Counted from the first letter of the stretch, positions 32,528-42,362 are shown. The stretch is 44,847 bases of DNA from Eubacteriales bacterium (GCA_030524715.1 JAUNGB010000042.1:1-44847); one strand, 5' to 3'. Translations and numbers: made by a program. The notes: a model not told the origin generated them from the letters alone.

Positions 32528-33712
32528 ATGAGGTCTTTTGAATATTATACCCCGACCCGGGTCATTTTCGGAAAAGACGCGCATTTACAGGTCGGGACTC
32601 TTTTAAAGGAATACGGCTGCAAAAAAGTACTGATCCATTATGGAAGTAAGAGCGCCGAAGCCTCCGGTCTTTTAGACGAAGTAAAAAAGAGCCTTACAGA
32701 TGCCAAGGTGGAATTTGTCACACTGGGAGGCGTTGTTCCCAATCCGCGTCTCTCCAAGGTACGCGAGGGTATTGATTTATGCCGCAGGGAAAACGTGGAT
32801 TTCCTCCTTGCCGTCGGCGGCGGAAGCGTCATTGATTCCTGTAAGGCCATCGGCTACGGCTGCGCCAATCCCTGGACGGATGTGTGGAACTTTTTCTTAA
32901 AAACAGAAACTCCCACCGCCTGTCTTCCCGTTGGTGTAATCCTTACCATAGCTGCCACGGGAAGTGAAATGAGCAATTCCTCAGTTATTACCAATGAAGA
33001 CGGATGGCTGAAACGCGGCTGCGTCAAAACTGACCTTTGCCGTCCCAGATTTGCCCTGCTTAATCCGCAGCTCACCTGTACTCTGCCTCAATACCAGACG
33101 GAAAGCGGCTGCGTGGATATTCTGATGCATACCATGGAACGCTATTTTGTCAATGCGGAAACCATGGAACTGACAGACAGTATAAGCGAGTCACTTATGC
33201 AGACGGTCATTTATAATGCGCGGATCTTAATGAAAGATCCCCTGAACTATGACGCCCGGGCTGAGGTTATGTGGGCCGGAAGCCTTTCCCATAACGGGCT
33301 GACCGGATGCGGAACAGGCGGAGGGGACTGGGCATGCCACCAGCTCGAGCACGAGCTTGGGGGAATGTTTGACGTAGCCCACGGCGCCGGTCTCGCCGCT
33401 ATATGGGGAAGCTGGGCGCGCTACGTCTATCAGGAAAATCCGGAACGCTTCGCGCAGTTTGCCACCAATGTCTTTGACATTCCCTGCGGAACTGACTTTG
33501 AAAAAACAGCGCTGGCAGGAATCGAGGCTATGGAGGATTTCTTCCGCTCCGTAGAAATGCCCACCTCCATTGGCGAGCTTGGCCTTACCCTCACCGACGC
33601 CCAGATCCAGGAGCTTGCCTTCAAATGCAGCTTTGAGGATACCAGGACCATCGGAACCTTCCGCCGGCTGAACCGGAAGGATATGGAAAAAATATATCAC
33701 TCAGCGCTTTAA
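32528..33712 (+). CDS. Iron-containing alcohol dehydrogenase (butanol/aldehyde type)
   Basis: 394 residues of the group III Fe-ADH fold. N-terminal nucleotide domain with LAVGGGSVIDSCKAIG, PVGVILTIAATGSEMSN, then the metal domain. Ligands are in GCVDILMHTMERY (Asp, His), HQLEHELGG (His) and DVAHGAGLA (His). Length and NADP-type pattern resemble BdhA/YqhD-like butanol or aldehyde reductases, reducing aldehydes at the end of fermentation. The exact substrate is not decidable. Ribosome site GAAGGGAG. Confidence 0.88.
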   Translation: MRSFEYYTPTRVIFGKDAHLQVGTLLKEYGCKKVLIHYGSKSAEASGLLDEVKKSLTDAKVEFVTLGGVVPNPRLSKVREGIDLCRRENVDFLLAVGGGSVIDSCKAIGYGCANPWTDVWNFFLKTETPTACLPVGVILTIAATGSEMSNSSVITNEDGWLKRGCVKTDLCRPRFALLNPQLTCTLPQYQTESGCVDILMHTMERYFVNAETMELTDSISESLMQTVIYNARILMKDPLNYDARAEVMWAGSLSHNGLTGCGTGGGDWACHQLEHELGGMFDVAHGAGLAAIWGSWARYVYQENPERFAQFATNVFDIPCGTDFEKTALAGIEAMEDFFRSVEMPTSIGELGLTLTDAQIQELAFKCSFEDTRTIGTFRRLNRKDMEKIYHSAL

Positions 33713-33748
33713 ATTTTTAAATAAGTCTGTTTTTTCGTTCACACCTCA

Positions 33749-33777
33749 TTGTTTCCTGACATGTTTTGTGGTATGAT
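33749..33777 (+). promoter_or_regulatory. metY promoter
   Basis: TTGTTT, 17-base spacer, TATGAT, between the dehydrogenase stop and the metY ATG at 33818. No SAM riboswitch or T-box is visible in the short leader. Confidence 0.5.
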
Positions 33778-33817
33778 TTCATTATATCATTTCTACATCC
33801 AGAAAGGACAGATCATC

Positions 33818-35098
33818 ATGAACAATTACAAACTGGAAACCAATTGCCTCCATGCAGGTTATACTCCCTCCAAAGGAGAACCGTGCGCACTGCCGATCTA
33901 TCAGAGTACAACCTTTAAATACGATACCACCGACGAAATGGGGCAGCTTTTTGATCTGAAGGCAGAGGGTTATTTCTACACCCGCCTGCAAAATCCTACC
34001 AACGACGCCGTAGCTGCCAAGATTGCCGCACTGGAGGGCGGAGTTGCCGCAATTTTAACCTCTTCCGGCCAGGCCGCGAACTTTTACGCAGTCTTCAATA
34101 TCTGCGAGGCAGGCGACCATATCGTGGCCGCATCCACGATTTACGGCGGAACCTTTAATCTCCTTGCCGTTACCTTCAAAAAGCTCGGCATTGAGTGTAC
34201 CTTCGTAGATACCGACTCCAGCGCGGAAGAGATCGCCGCTGCCTTCCGTCCCAACACCAAGGCGCTTTTTGCGGAAACCATCGCAAACCCGGCGCTGGTA
34301 GTCCTTGACATCGAAAAATACGCAAAGGTTGCCCATGAGCACGGCGTTCCGCTTATTGTGGACAACACCTTCGCCACCCCGGTGAACTGCCGTCCCTTTG
34401 AATGGGGCGCGGACATTGTAACCCATTCTACCACCAAATATATGGACGGACATGGCCTGCAGGTAGGCGGCGCCATTATCGACAGCGGGAACTTTGACTG
34501 GGACGCCTATGGCCATAAATACCATGGTCTGACCGAACCGGACGAATCCTACCACGGGGTTATTTACACGAAGCAGTTCGGCAAAAAAGCCTATATCATG
34601 AAAGCAACCTCCCAGTTAATGCGTGACCTTGGCTCCATTCCGTCGCCAATGAACTGTTTCCTCTTAAATATCGGTCTGGAAACCCTGCCGCTGCGTATGG
34701 AACGTCACTGCAGCAATGCCCAGAAGGTTGCGGAATTTTTAAATGCCCACGAAAAGGTATCTTCCGTATGCTTTGCAGGTCTTCCCGGCGACAAATACCA
34801 TGACCTTGCCGCAAAGTACCTTCCAAACGGAACCTGCGGCGTCATCTCTTTCGAGTTAAACGGCGGACGTGAAGCAGCCGTCCGCTTTATGGACAGCCTG
34901 GAAATGGCAAATATAGCTACCCATGTGGCGGCCGCCAAGACTATGGTCCTTCATCCGGCAAGCCATACGCACCGCCAGATGAACGACGAACAGCTTGCGG
35001 AGGCAGGCGTTTCCCCGGGAATGATCCGTCTTTCCGTGGGCATCGAGCATATAGACGATATCGTTGCAGATCTTTCCAAAGCACTGGACAAGGCATAA
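33818..35098 (+). CDS. metY: O-acetylhomoserine aminocarboxypropyltransferase (MetY family)
   Basis: 426 residues from the ATG at 33818 (AAAGGA upstream; a longer frame starts inside the promoter). Cys/Met metabolism PLP fold: NCLHAGYTP, PIYQSTTFKY, YTRLQNPTNDA, the PLP lysine near K206 in HSTTKYMDGHG and LVHPASHTHRQ-like MVLHPASHTHRQM, ending IRLSVGIEHIDDI. Length and motifs fit sulfhydrylation of O-acetylhomoserine to homocysteine; a methionine gamma-lyase activity cannot be excluded. Confidence 0.85.
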   Translation: MNNYKLETNCLHAGYTPSKGEPCALPIYQSTTFKYDTTDEMGQLFDLKAEGYFYTRLQNPTNDAVAAKIAALEGGVAAILTSSGQAANFYAVFNICEAGDHIVAASTIYGGTFNLLAVTFKKLGIECTFVDTDSSAEEIAAAFRPNTKALFAETIANPALVVLDIEKYAKVAHEHGVPLIVDNTFATPVNCRPFEWGADIVTHSTTKYMDGHGLQVGGAIIDSGNFDWDAYGHKYHGLTEPDESYHGVIYTKQFGKKAYIMKATSQLMRDLGSIPSPMNCFLLNIGLETLPLRMERHCSNAQKVAEFLNAHEKVSSVCFAGLPGDKYHDLAAKYLPNGTCGVISFELNGGREAAVRFMDSLEMANIATHVAAAKTMVLHPASHTHRQMNDEQLAEAGVSPGMIRLSVGIEHIDDIVADLSKALDKA

Positions 35099-35200
35099 TT
35101 TAACTGATTGTGCTTAATTTAAGGCTTAATTTCCTATTGGGAATTAGCATATAACTTGGCTCGCTGCCACCTCAACCCTCTTTCTTTCAGGCAGCGTACC

Positions 35201-35244
35201 AAAAACAGGAACCGCAGTTTTTTATAGCTGCGGTTCCTGTTTTT
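35201..35244. terminator. Bidirectional terminator between metY and the 3D-domain gene
   Basis: 17-base perfect stem, AAAAACAGGAACCGCAG with CTGCGGTTCCTGTTTTT, flanked by T-runs on both strands. Serves the convergent genes. Confidence 0.85.
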
Positions 35245-35273
35245 GTGTCTGTTTTCTGTTTGTTTTCTGTTTG

Positions 35274-35335
35274 GACATCTGTTATTTATGTATGTTCTGT
35301 TTTAGACATCTGTTATTTATGCATGTTCTGTTTTA
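35274..35335. repeat. Two-copy 31-base tandem repeat
   Basis: Units at 35274-35304 and 35305-35335 begin GACATCTGTTATTTATG and differ at one base. The second touches the last codon of the 3D-domain gene. A shorter direct repeat (GTTTTCTGTTT twice) precedes it. Confidence 0.7.
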
Positions 35336-36430
35336 TTCCTGAATCAGATAGACGTCCGTATAATAAACGCCTTTACTTTCTCCCTCTTCATGAGTCGCCA
35401 CGTAAATATCAATGCAGTTTGTCTTTATGGCTCCGCCGCAGTCCTCTGCCACGTAAACCTGCCCGTTGATCACAACCTTGCTTCCATAAGGGATCTGTGT
35501 GGGGTCAACTGCGATGGTACGGTTCGTCACAGCCGTAACTCCCGTAGCGGTAATTCCGTTGGCCCATGGCCCGCAGCAGATACTGCATGGACAATAATGT
35601 GTGATCCTGAAGGTTCCCAGAGGCTTCAGCACTGCGTCGGAAGAAACAGCAATAGGATTTCCCACCTGTACGCCCACTGCCCCGTCAGAAGTGTCTGCCG
35701 CAGCCGTCACGCCGTCAACTGCATCCGCAAAGATTCCTGTTCCATCACTCTCATGAATCGTACCGGCATCCTCCTGCTGATCTGTTTCCCCGGCTTTCGC
35801 AGTCTCTTTAGAGGTATCTGTATCCTTCACGTCCAAAGCCTCCGTAGGTACATATCCCACCTGGTCTGCGCCATTTGTATCCTGATATAAAATACGGCTC
35901 CACACATCATTAACGCTGCCTGTCCGCAGTACCTCATCCAGTTCCAGAATCTCTCCTACAACTTCTCCATCCTTCCTTCCGGGAAAATCCAGAATATCTG
36001 AATCTTTTTTCACAGCCACAGTCTCCGTAAACTTTTTCATCTGTGTCTGATCGCTCAATATCTGGTTTAAAACATAACCGATAACCTTGTCTTCTCCTTT
36101 TTTCTGGAAAGTAACCTTGCTCCATCCGTTATCACACACCGCCACACGCTGCAGCTTTGTTCCCAGAAGCACCTTCCTCAGCTTCTGTCCGCTCTCACCG
36201 GGGACGGACCGTATAACCGTATCTTTGGCCGTTACATAGACAATATCCTCTTTTGCTACCGCCCGGACAGTATTTCCGCTGCCGTCGTCAATGTCAAAAT
36301 ACTGAGGCTGTTTATTATCCTGCTTATATGTATTCACGGTTGCTTCAAAATTTAAAACGCCGGCATTTACTGCTGACGCCTGACATAAAAGCGCCATACA
36401 TAAGATCATCGCGCAAATTTGTTTCTTCAT
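35333..36430 (-). CDS. Secreted SH3/3D-domain cell-wall protein
   Basis: 365 residues with a signal peptide (about 1-23, MALLCQASAVNA). Two bacterial SH3-like domains follow (about 60-125 and 135-205), then an acidic Thr/Ala linker (about 205-255). The C-terminal 3D domain has the three aspartates of the double-psi barrel: AVDPTQIPYGS, AEDCGGAI and CIDIYV. The 3D domain is the catalytic part of MltA/YocH/Rpf-like muralytic enzymes, and the cysteine-rich CPCSICCGP is typical of clostridial versions. Likely peptidoglycan remodelling outside the cell. Confidence 0.85.
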   Translation of the reverse strand: MKKQICAMILCMALLCQASAVNAGVLNFEATVNTYKQDNKQPQYFDIDDGSGNTVRAVAKEDIVYVTAKDTVIRSVPGESGQKLRKVLLGTKLQRVAVCDNGWSKVTFQKKGEDKVIGYVLNQILSDQTQMKKFTETVAVKKDSDILDFPGRKDGEVVGEILELDEVLRTGSVNDVWSRILYQDTNGADQVGYVPTEALDVKDTDTSKETAKAGETDQQEDAGTIHESDGTGIFADAVDGVTAAADTSDGAVGVQVGNPIAVSSDAVLKPLGTFRITHYCPCSICCGPWANGITATGVTAVTNRTIAVDPTQIPYGSKVVINGQVYVAEDCGGAIKTNCIDIYVATHEEGESKGVYYTDVYLIQE

Positions 36431-36576
36431 TTTCTTCTCCTTTCAGGCGCGCTCCCGCGCGCCTTAGCATACTTGCTTCACAAGCTTCAGACCTTCATAT
36501 GATAGCACACTAATAGCCATTTTGCAATTTTACGTGCGGTTTTTAGATTTTTTTAAGAATTGCCCGTTATTGGTCA

Positions 36577-36601
36577 CACCGCAAACGTGAACAGTAACAA
36601 G
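36577..36601. repeat. Dispersed ACAGTAACAAG element, copy 2
   Basis: CACCG then a variable stretch then ACAGTAACAAG; 18 of 25 bases match 23523-23547. It lies in the 290-base gap upstream of the tRNA, which otherwise holds A/T-rich sequence and the tRNA promoter. Confidence 0.35.
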
Positions 36602-36647
36602 CAGCTCAGGGTCAGCTCAAAAAATCGAAATTTTTTTCAAAAAACAT

Positions 36648-36676
36648 TTGACAAACGGGTATTTATGTAGTATAGT
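36648..36676 (+). promoter_or_regulatory. tRNA-Gly promoter
   Basis: TTGACA, 17-base spacer, TATAGT, 46 bases before the tRNA. Confidence 0.8.
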
Positions 36677-36721
36677 ATGTCTTGTCGCTGAGGTAAACAC
36701 CTCGTGAAGAAAACAGAGGAT

Positions 36722-36794
36722 GCGATAGTGGCGTAGTTGGTAACGCGCGACCTTGCCAAGGTCGAGACCGCGGGTTCGAGCCCCGTCTATCGCT
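36722..36794 (+). tRNA. tRNA-Gly (GCC)
   Basis: Acceptor GCGATAG pairs with CTATCGC. The D arm is GCG..CGC and the anticodon stem CGACC/GGTCG carries loop TTGCCAA (anticodon GCC). The T arm GCGGG-TTCGAGC-CCCGT has one mismatch-type G-T. The discriminator is T, as usual for glycine tRNAs. CCA is not encoded. It is a single-gene unit with its own promoter and terminator. Confidence 0.95.
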
Positions 36795-36797
36795 CTT

Positions 36798-36828
36798 AAG
36801 ACTCCTGATAGTTCAGGAGTCTTTTTTA
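36798..36828 (+). terminator. tRNA-Gly terminator
   Basis: 11-base stem AAGACTCCTGA / TCAGGAGTCTT, 4-base loop, then a T-run. Confidence 0.9.
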
Positions 36829-36830
36829 TA

Positions 36831-36917
36831 TATCTCAGATGGGATATTGAATCCCGCCACTGATACAAATTTGTTACCCACCTCCTATAGAGGCGGGAGT
36901 CATCCCACATCTGATAT
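36831..36917. repeat. 87-base imperfect palindrome next to tRNA-Gly
   Basis: Outer arms CAGATGGGAT / ATCCCACATCTG and inner arms TCCCGCC / GGCGGGA, with a further CCTC/GAGG hairpin at the centre. It lies directly after the tRNA terminator, a position favoured by integrating elements. It may be a small non-coding mobile element or a processed RNA. Confidence 0.45.
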
Positions 36918-37001
36918 ACAACAGGGAGCTGAAGAAAACTTATCCTCCTTGTTCTGCAAAATCACTTTATTTTGTTATGAACATGAAGGGGCAAGGCGTT
37001 C

Positions 37002-37042
37002 AAAAGCCACCCATGGTAAATGAAACCCATGCGGTGGCTTTT
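37002..37042 (-). terminator. Terminator of the purine operon
   Basis: AAAAGCCACC / GGTGGCTTTT stem with inner ATGG/CCAT pairing, about 100 bases past the AICAR transformylase stop. Confidence 0.6.
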
Positions 37043-37142
37043 GTTGATCACTCTATTATTTGATTGCTCTATTGTCCTTCTGTTACTAAACACATTATTG
37101 ACAAAAGTACTGTTAATGGCCACTTTATTAGTGACCGCCTTA

Positions 37143-38327
37143 TTAATGATGGAACAGGCGGATTCCTGTGAACGCCATAGCCATTCCATATTTGTTGCAG
37201 GTTTCGATCACTGCGTCATCACGGACAGATCCGCCCGGCTGCGCAATATATTTCACGCCGCTCTTATGCGCGCGCTCGATATTGTCGCTGAACGGGAAAA
37301 AGGCGTCTGAACCAAGAGTAACGTCTGTCATCTTGTCCAGCCATGCGCGTTTTTCTTCGCGGGTGAATACCTCCGGCTTTTCGGTAAAGGTCTTTTCCCA
37401 TGCGCCGTCTGCAAGCACGTCCATATATTCCTCACCGATATATACGTCAATGGCATTGTCGCGTTCTGCGCGGCTGATGGTGTCCTTAAAGGGCAGATTC
37501 AGAACCTTCGGGCACTGACGAAGGAACCAATTGTCCGCTTTCTGGCCTGCCAGCCTGGTGCAGTGAACACGGGACTGCTGGCCTGCGCCTACGCCGATCG
37601 CCTGGCCATCCTTTACGAAGCATACGGAATTGGACTGGGTGTATTTCAAAACGATCAAAGAGATCTTCATATCGCGCTTCGCTTCTTCCGTCAGTTCTTT
37701 ATTTTCTGTCACAAGATTTGAGATCAGGGCGTCGTCGATCACCAGTTCCTGTCTTCCCTGCTCGAAGGTCACCCCAAATACTTCCTTATGCTCCAGCGGG
37801 GCCGGAACGTAATCAGGATCGATCTCAATGACATTATAATTGCCTTTCTTCTTCTGCTTCAGGATCTCCAGAGCCTCTTCTGTATATCCGGGAGCGATCA
37901 CACCGTCAGAAACCTCACGCTTGATCAGCATAGCCGTATCCTTATCGCAGACATCGGACAGAGAAATAAAATCTCCGAAGGAAGACATACGGTCTGCGCC
38001 CCTTGCTCTTGCATATGCGCAGGCAATAGGAGAAAAGTTCTGCCAGTCCATATCATCCACCCAGTAGATTTTCGCCAGGGTTTCTGTTAAGGGAAGCCCT
38101 ACGGAAGCGCCTGCCGGGGAAACATGCTTAAAGGAAGTTGCAGCCGCAAGCCCGGTAGCTTTCTTTAAATCCCGCACTAACTGCCATCCGTTAAAAGCAT
38201 CCAGGAAGTTAATGTAACCGGGTTTTCCGCTTAATACCCTGATCGGCAGGTCTTTGCCGCTGGCAAGATAGATTTTGGACGGCTTCTGGTTGGGGTTGCA
38301 GCCATATTTCAATTCTAATTCTTTCAT
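37143..38327 (-). CDS. Stand-alone AICAR transformylase
   Basis: 394 residues from the ATG at 38327 (GGAGG nine bases upstream). The sequence is the AICAR formyltransferase domain of PurH without the MGS-like IMP cyclohydrolase domain: ELELKYGCNPNQKP start, SFKHVSPAGASVG, YARARGADRMSSFGDFI, KYTQSNSVCF, GVGAGQQSRVHCTRLAG, SDAFFPFSDNIERA, IAQPGGSVRDDAVI. It transfers formyl from 10-formyl-THF to AICAR. The missing second half is supplied by the PurO-like gene 68 bases upstream, under the ZTP riboswitch. Confidence 0.9.
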   Translation of the reverse strand: MKELELKYGCNPNQKPSKIYLASGKDLPIRVLSGKPGYINFLDAFNGWQLVRDLKKATGLAAATSFKHVSPAGASVGLPLTETLAKIYWVDDMDWQNFSPIACAYARARGADRMSSFGDFISLSDVCDKDTAMLIKREVSDGVIAPGYTEEALEILKQKKKGNYNVIEIDPDYVPAPLEHKEVFGVTFEQGRQELVIDDALISNLVTENKELTEEAKRDMKISLIVLKYTQSNSVCFVKDGQAIGVGAGQQSRVHCTRLAGQKADNWFLRQCPKVLNLPFKDTISRAERDNAIDVYIGEEYMDVLADGAWEKTFTEKPEVFTREEKRAWLDKMTDVTLGSDAFFPFSDNIERAHKSGVKYIAQPGGSVRDDAVIETCNKYGMAMAFTGIRLFHH

Positions 38328-38395
38328 AAAAAAATCCTCCGTTTTCTTCATCCATTATAGAAAAAACTGTATGACTTCTTTAAGTCAGATAGCAT

Positions 38396-39109
38396 TTACT
38401 GATTCTTATTCACAATCTTTGTCTCATAGGTTCCTGATGCGATATCAATGTATCTCACAAACAAAGATACCTTGTTATCTTCGTTCAGGCTGTTCCACAG
38501 CATTTCTGTAAAGGCTTCCATATCATCAGGAATCGCTACCAGCTTGGGCTCACCCTCGAAGCTTGGAAGGGGATTGCCGTCGCATTGATAAGTATGGATA
38601 AAATGCCCCTCCCCTGCCGCTGCATTTTCATATGCAAATGTATAGCGGTTACAGGATTCCGGATTGCCGTTATTGCTCTTCAGGATAGACATTGCATAGC
38701 TGTATTTGCCGCTCTCTACATGCATAATACCGGAAATACGAGGTGTATAGTTCGGCGCGTCCGGCTCAAATTCCCTGCATCTCAAAGACTGTTCAAAAGT
38801 AAGCTGTTTGTCCATTCCTTCATAGATGGTATCCGTCTGGTCGCCGTTTGTCACAATGGTTTTATTTCCCAGTACGCGTACCGGGGCATAAATAATGAGG
38901 CTGGGGTCAGTAAGCTTAGACGGATCAAAAGCCTGGGTACGGATTCCTTCTCCGTCCTCTACAAATACGCGGTTTCTGCTGTTCTCGCTTCTGCCCATGA
39001 TGAAATAAGCTGTCACTGCTTTTGTTCCGTCAGCGGACCGTCCGATGATAATCCCTCTGCCGGGGTAGGAATTCTCTTTTAATTCTTTTTCCAGTGATAA
39101 CATTTCCAT
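38396..39109 (-). CDS. purO: IMP cyclohydrolase, archaeal PurO-like family
   Basis: 237 residues from the ATG at 39109 (AAAGGAGAG upstream; a longer frame runs into the riboswitch terminator). The pattern YPGRGIIIGRSADGTKAVTAYFIMGRSENSRNRVFV and the later SLRCREFEPDAPNYTPRISG match the IMP_cyclohyd (PurO) family first known from archaea, unrelated to the PurH cyclohydrolase. It closes FAICAR to IMP. Its pairing with the stand-alone transformylase supports the call. Symbol by family analogy. Confidence 0.85.
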   Translation of the reverse strand: MEMLSLEKELKENSYPGRGIIIGRSADGTKAVTAYFIMGRSENSRNRVFVEDGEGIRTQAFDPSKLTDPSLIIYAPVRVLGNKTIVTNGDQTDTIYEGMDKQLTFEQSLRCREFEPDAPNYTPRISGIMHVESGKYSYAMSILKSNNGNPESCNRYTFAYENAAAGEGHFIHTYQCDGNPLPSFEGEPKLVAIPDDMEAFTEMLWNSLNEDNKVSLFVRYIDIASGTYETKIVNKNQ

Positions 39110-39259
39110 AATCTGCTCTCCTTTTCTATTGGTAAATAATTCAAGACTCGTTCCTGCCTGAAGGGCTTTTTTATTCCATGGAAATTGGAGTATTCCTGAT
39201 ATTCCAACCGCACAGACGGAATATATTCCGGACATATCGCAGTACTTTCCTAATGGAAT

Positions 39260-39364
39260 AAAAAACGCCTGGGTAACCTTTCTTCAGGCTGCCCAGGCGG
39301 TCGGCACAAAATACTTACTGCACTCCCTGTAGTTCTCCTACTTCCGCCAGTCATGCAGTCATCA
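39260..39364 (-). promoter_or_regulatory. ZTP (pfl) riboswitch with overlapping terminator
   Basis: Minus strand: P1 arms ACTGCA / TGCAGT enclose TGACTGGCGGAA, a GTAG/CTAC hairpin and GGGAG, the conserved ZTP core. After a linker comes the conserved CCGCCTGGGCA (39290-39300), the pseudoknot partner. The same CGCCTGGG is the 5' arm of a terminator with CCCAGGCG and a T-run (39260-39300). Ligand-bound aptamer should hold CCGCCTGGGC and prevent the terminator, turning on the IMP cyclohydrolase and AICAR transformylase when AICAR/ZTP builds up, that is, when 10-formyl-THF is short. Confidence 0.88.
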
Positions 39365-39369
39365 ATATC

Positions 39370-39398
39370 ATACTACAATACTTTCCACCGTTTTTCAA
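39370..39398 (-). promoter_or_regulatory. Promoter of the ZTP-riboswitch transcript
   Basis: Minus strand TTGAAA, 17-base spacer, TAGTAT, ending just before the P1 arm of the riboswitch. Confidence 0.55.
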
Positions 39399-39408
39399 GG
39401 GGGAATCT

Positions 39409-40206
39409 TTAAATTTTTTCCTGCAGCGCATAGTCCTGTTGGATCTGCGCTGCAATATCCGCCTTCATCTGCTCCCAGGCGTCCGGATGCTCCACATAAT
39501 ACTTAGGGCAGTCCTTGCCAGTCACGTCGTAGTGGCGGATCACCGCATCCTCCGTAAGCTCGAAACGGGTACAAAGCCATGCCGTCAGCTTCACCACTGA
39601 ATCATAGGTCGCATCTGAAAAGACGCCTGTCTCATCCATATGGCAGCATTCGATAGAAACGCTGTCCACATTCCGTGAATTGGTGGCGTAGGACATTTCC
39701 GACGTGGGAATGCACTGAATCACCTCTCCGTCCAATCCCACCACAAAATGGCTGCTCACCTTAGTCTCCTGAGTGACTGCCAGATTTTCAAAATAGTCTC
39801 TGTTTGCCTGCGCTCCCGAACCCGGATTTGCCGTGTAATGGATGGCTATGTAATTGACCTTCTCTATGGCGATCTGCGGTCTTGAATAAGAATTTGGCGT
39901 TAAAAGCTGCACGTCAATATAAGGCGCGCCCTCCTGCTGCCATCTCTCCTGGCTGGCGGACAGTGATTCATCCAAAGGTTCTTCTACGTCTTCTGCGGAT
40001 TGCCGCGTCTCCTGCTCTCTGTTCCGGCGTTCCTTCAGCACAACAGAAATGCCTGTAAGCAGAAGGAGCAAAAGGAAAGCCAGGCAGACTGCCAGTACCC
40101 TCAGATTTCTCTGGCGCACCCTGTTTCTGTTCTTTTTCGGAGTTTTAACTGCGTAAGACCTGCGCTCCCGGGCAGGTCTTACGGGTATTTTATTTTTATT
40201 TGACAT
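39409..40206 (-). CDS. Membrane-anchored N-acetylmuramoyl-L-alanine amidase (Amidase_2/PGRP)
   Basis: 265 residues: basic cytoplasmic start, one membrane helix (about 36-57, LAFLLLLLLTGISVV), a charged linker, then the Amidase_2 fold. The fold shows YIAIHYTANPG (zinc His), HFVVGLDGEVIQCIP, SVSIECCHM and RHYDVTGKDCP (zinc His and the Cys/Asp position). Acts on peptidoglycan outside the membrane. It starts 12 bases after guaB stops, so it is probably co-transcribed, although the functions differ. Confidence 0.87.
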   Translation of the reverse strand: MSNKNKIPVRPARERRSYAVKTPKKNRNRVRQRNLRVLAVCLAFLLLLLLTGISVVLKERRNREQETRQSAEDVEEPLDESLSASQERWQQEGAPYIDVQLLTPNSYSRPQIAIEKVNYIAIHYTANPGSGAQANRDYFENLAVTQETKVSSHFVVGLDGEVIQCIPTSEMSYATNSRNVDSVSIECCHMDETGVFSDATYDSVVKLTAWLCTRFELTEDAVIRHYDVTGKDCPKYYVEHPDAWEQMKADIAAQIQQDYALQEKI

Positions 40207-40218
40207 AGCGTTTACTGT

Positions 40219-41700
<1,482 letters not shown>

Positions 41701-41726
41701 TTAGTTTTAATTTGAGTTTGTCCTTT

Positions 41727-41755
41727 AGTGTAACAAAAAACAGGATATGTGTCAA
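41727..41755 (-). promoter_or_regulatory. guaB promoter
   Basis: Minus strand TTGACA, 17-base spacer, TACACT; the -35 lies inside the last codons of the DUF6106-like gene. Confidence 0.7.
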
Positions 41756-42255
41756 TCCAAAAAAACTTTGCTGGGGGCTGAATTTTTGATAGCATCCGCC
41801 ATCTTCTCATCCGGCTCAATGATGATCTTGCAGGTATCGGAATCAGCCTTTGTTATAATGGCAAAGCGTTTATGCTCATCATTGCCTGAGGAATAATCCA
41901 GCACCTTTATTTTCTGATTGCCGTTATAGTAGTCAAGCCTGTGGGACTTCAAAGGCGCCACAAGATCTGCCTCCTGAATGTTGATGCTTCTTACTTTTTT
42001 TCTTTTAGACTTGGACATGACCATATCAACATCCAGTTCCCCGTTTATGAACAGATATTCATATTCCAGGTCTGTCTTCGGGATAATAAAGTAACAGGCT
42101 ACCCCAAGGGCTATGGCGGCCACCAGTATCAGAGGCGTGATAAACAGCCCCGCTGCCACCGCCAAAACCGTAAGGGCGATCAGGCCGTATTTAATCACGC
42201 TGTCCTTGGCCGTCTGTTCCTTCTTTACCAGTAATTCATAGTATAAATCGCTCAT
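41752..42255 (-). CDS. DUF6106-like membrane protein
   Basis: 167 residues from the ATG at 42255 (AAGGAGAGG upstream). After a short start (SDLYYELLVKKEQTAKD), two adjacent membrane helices (about 24-60) are followed by a soluble beta-rich domain (about 62-160) with EYEYLFINGELDVDMVMSKSKRKKV. This layout, two helices plus a PH-like cytoplasmic domain, fits the DUF6106 family of Clostridia. No known function. Its gene overlaps the guaB promoter. Confidence 0.6.
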   Translation of the reverse strand: MSDLYYELLVKKEQTAKDSVIKYGLIALTVLAVAAGLFITPLILVAAIALGVACYFIIPKTDLEYEYLFINGELDVDMVMSKSKRKKVRSINIQEADLVAPLKSHRLDYYNGNQKIKVLDYSSGNDEHKRFAIITKADSDTCKIIIEPDEKMADAIKNSAPSKVFLD

Positions 42256-42362
42256 TTCATCCTCTCCTTGTGTTTCATTGACCAATCGTATGTTTATGGA
42301 TGCGGCGGTATGCCCCAAACTCCCAAACAACAGCAATTAGTTTAAAAAACAGTATAACACAA

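Noticed and set aside
33713-33817. SAM riboswitch or T-box in front of metY
   Set aside because: The leader after the predicted promoter is only about 35 bases and lacks conserved elements.
34055-34555. 166-codon minus-strand frame
   Set aside because: Antisense to metY; no ribosome site or recognisable domain.
36617-36910. 97-codon minus-strand frame
   Set aside because: Runs through the tRNA-Gly gene and the palindrome; an artefact of structured RNA sequence.
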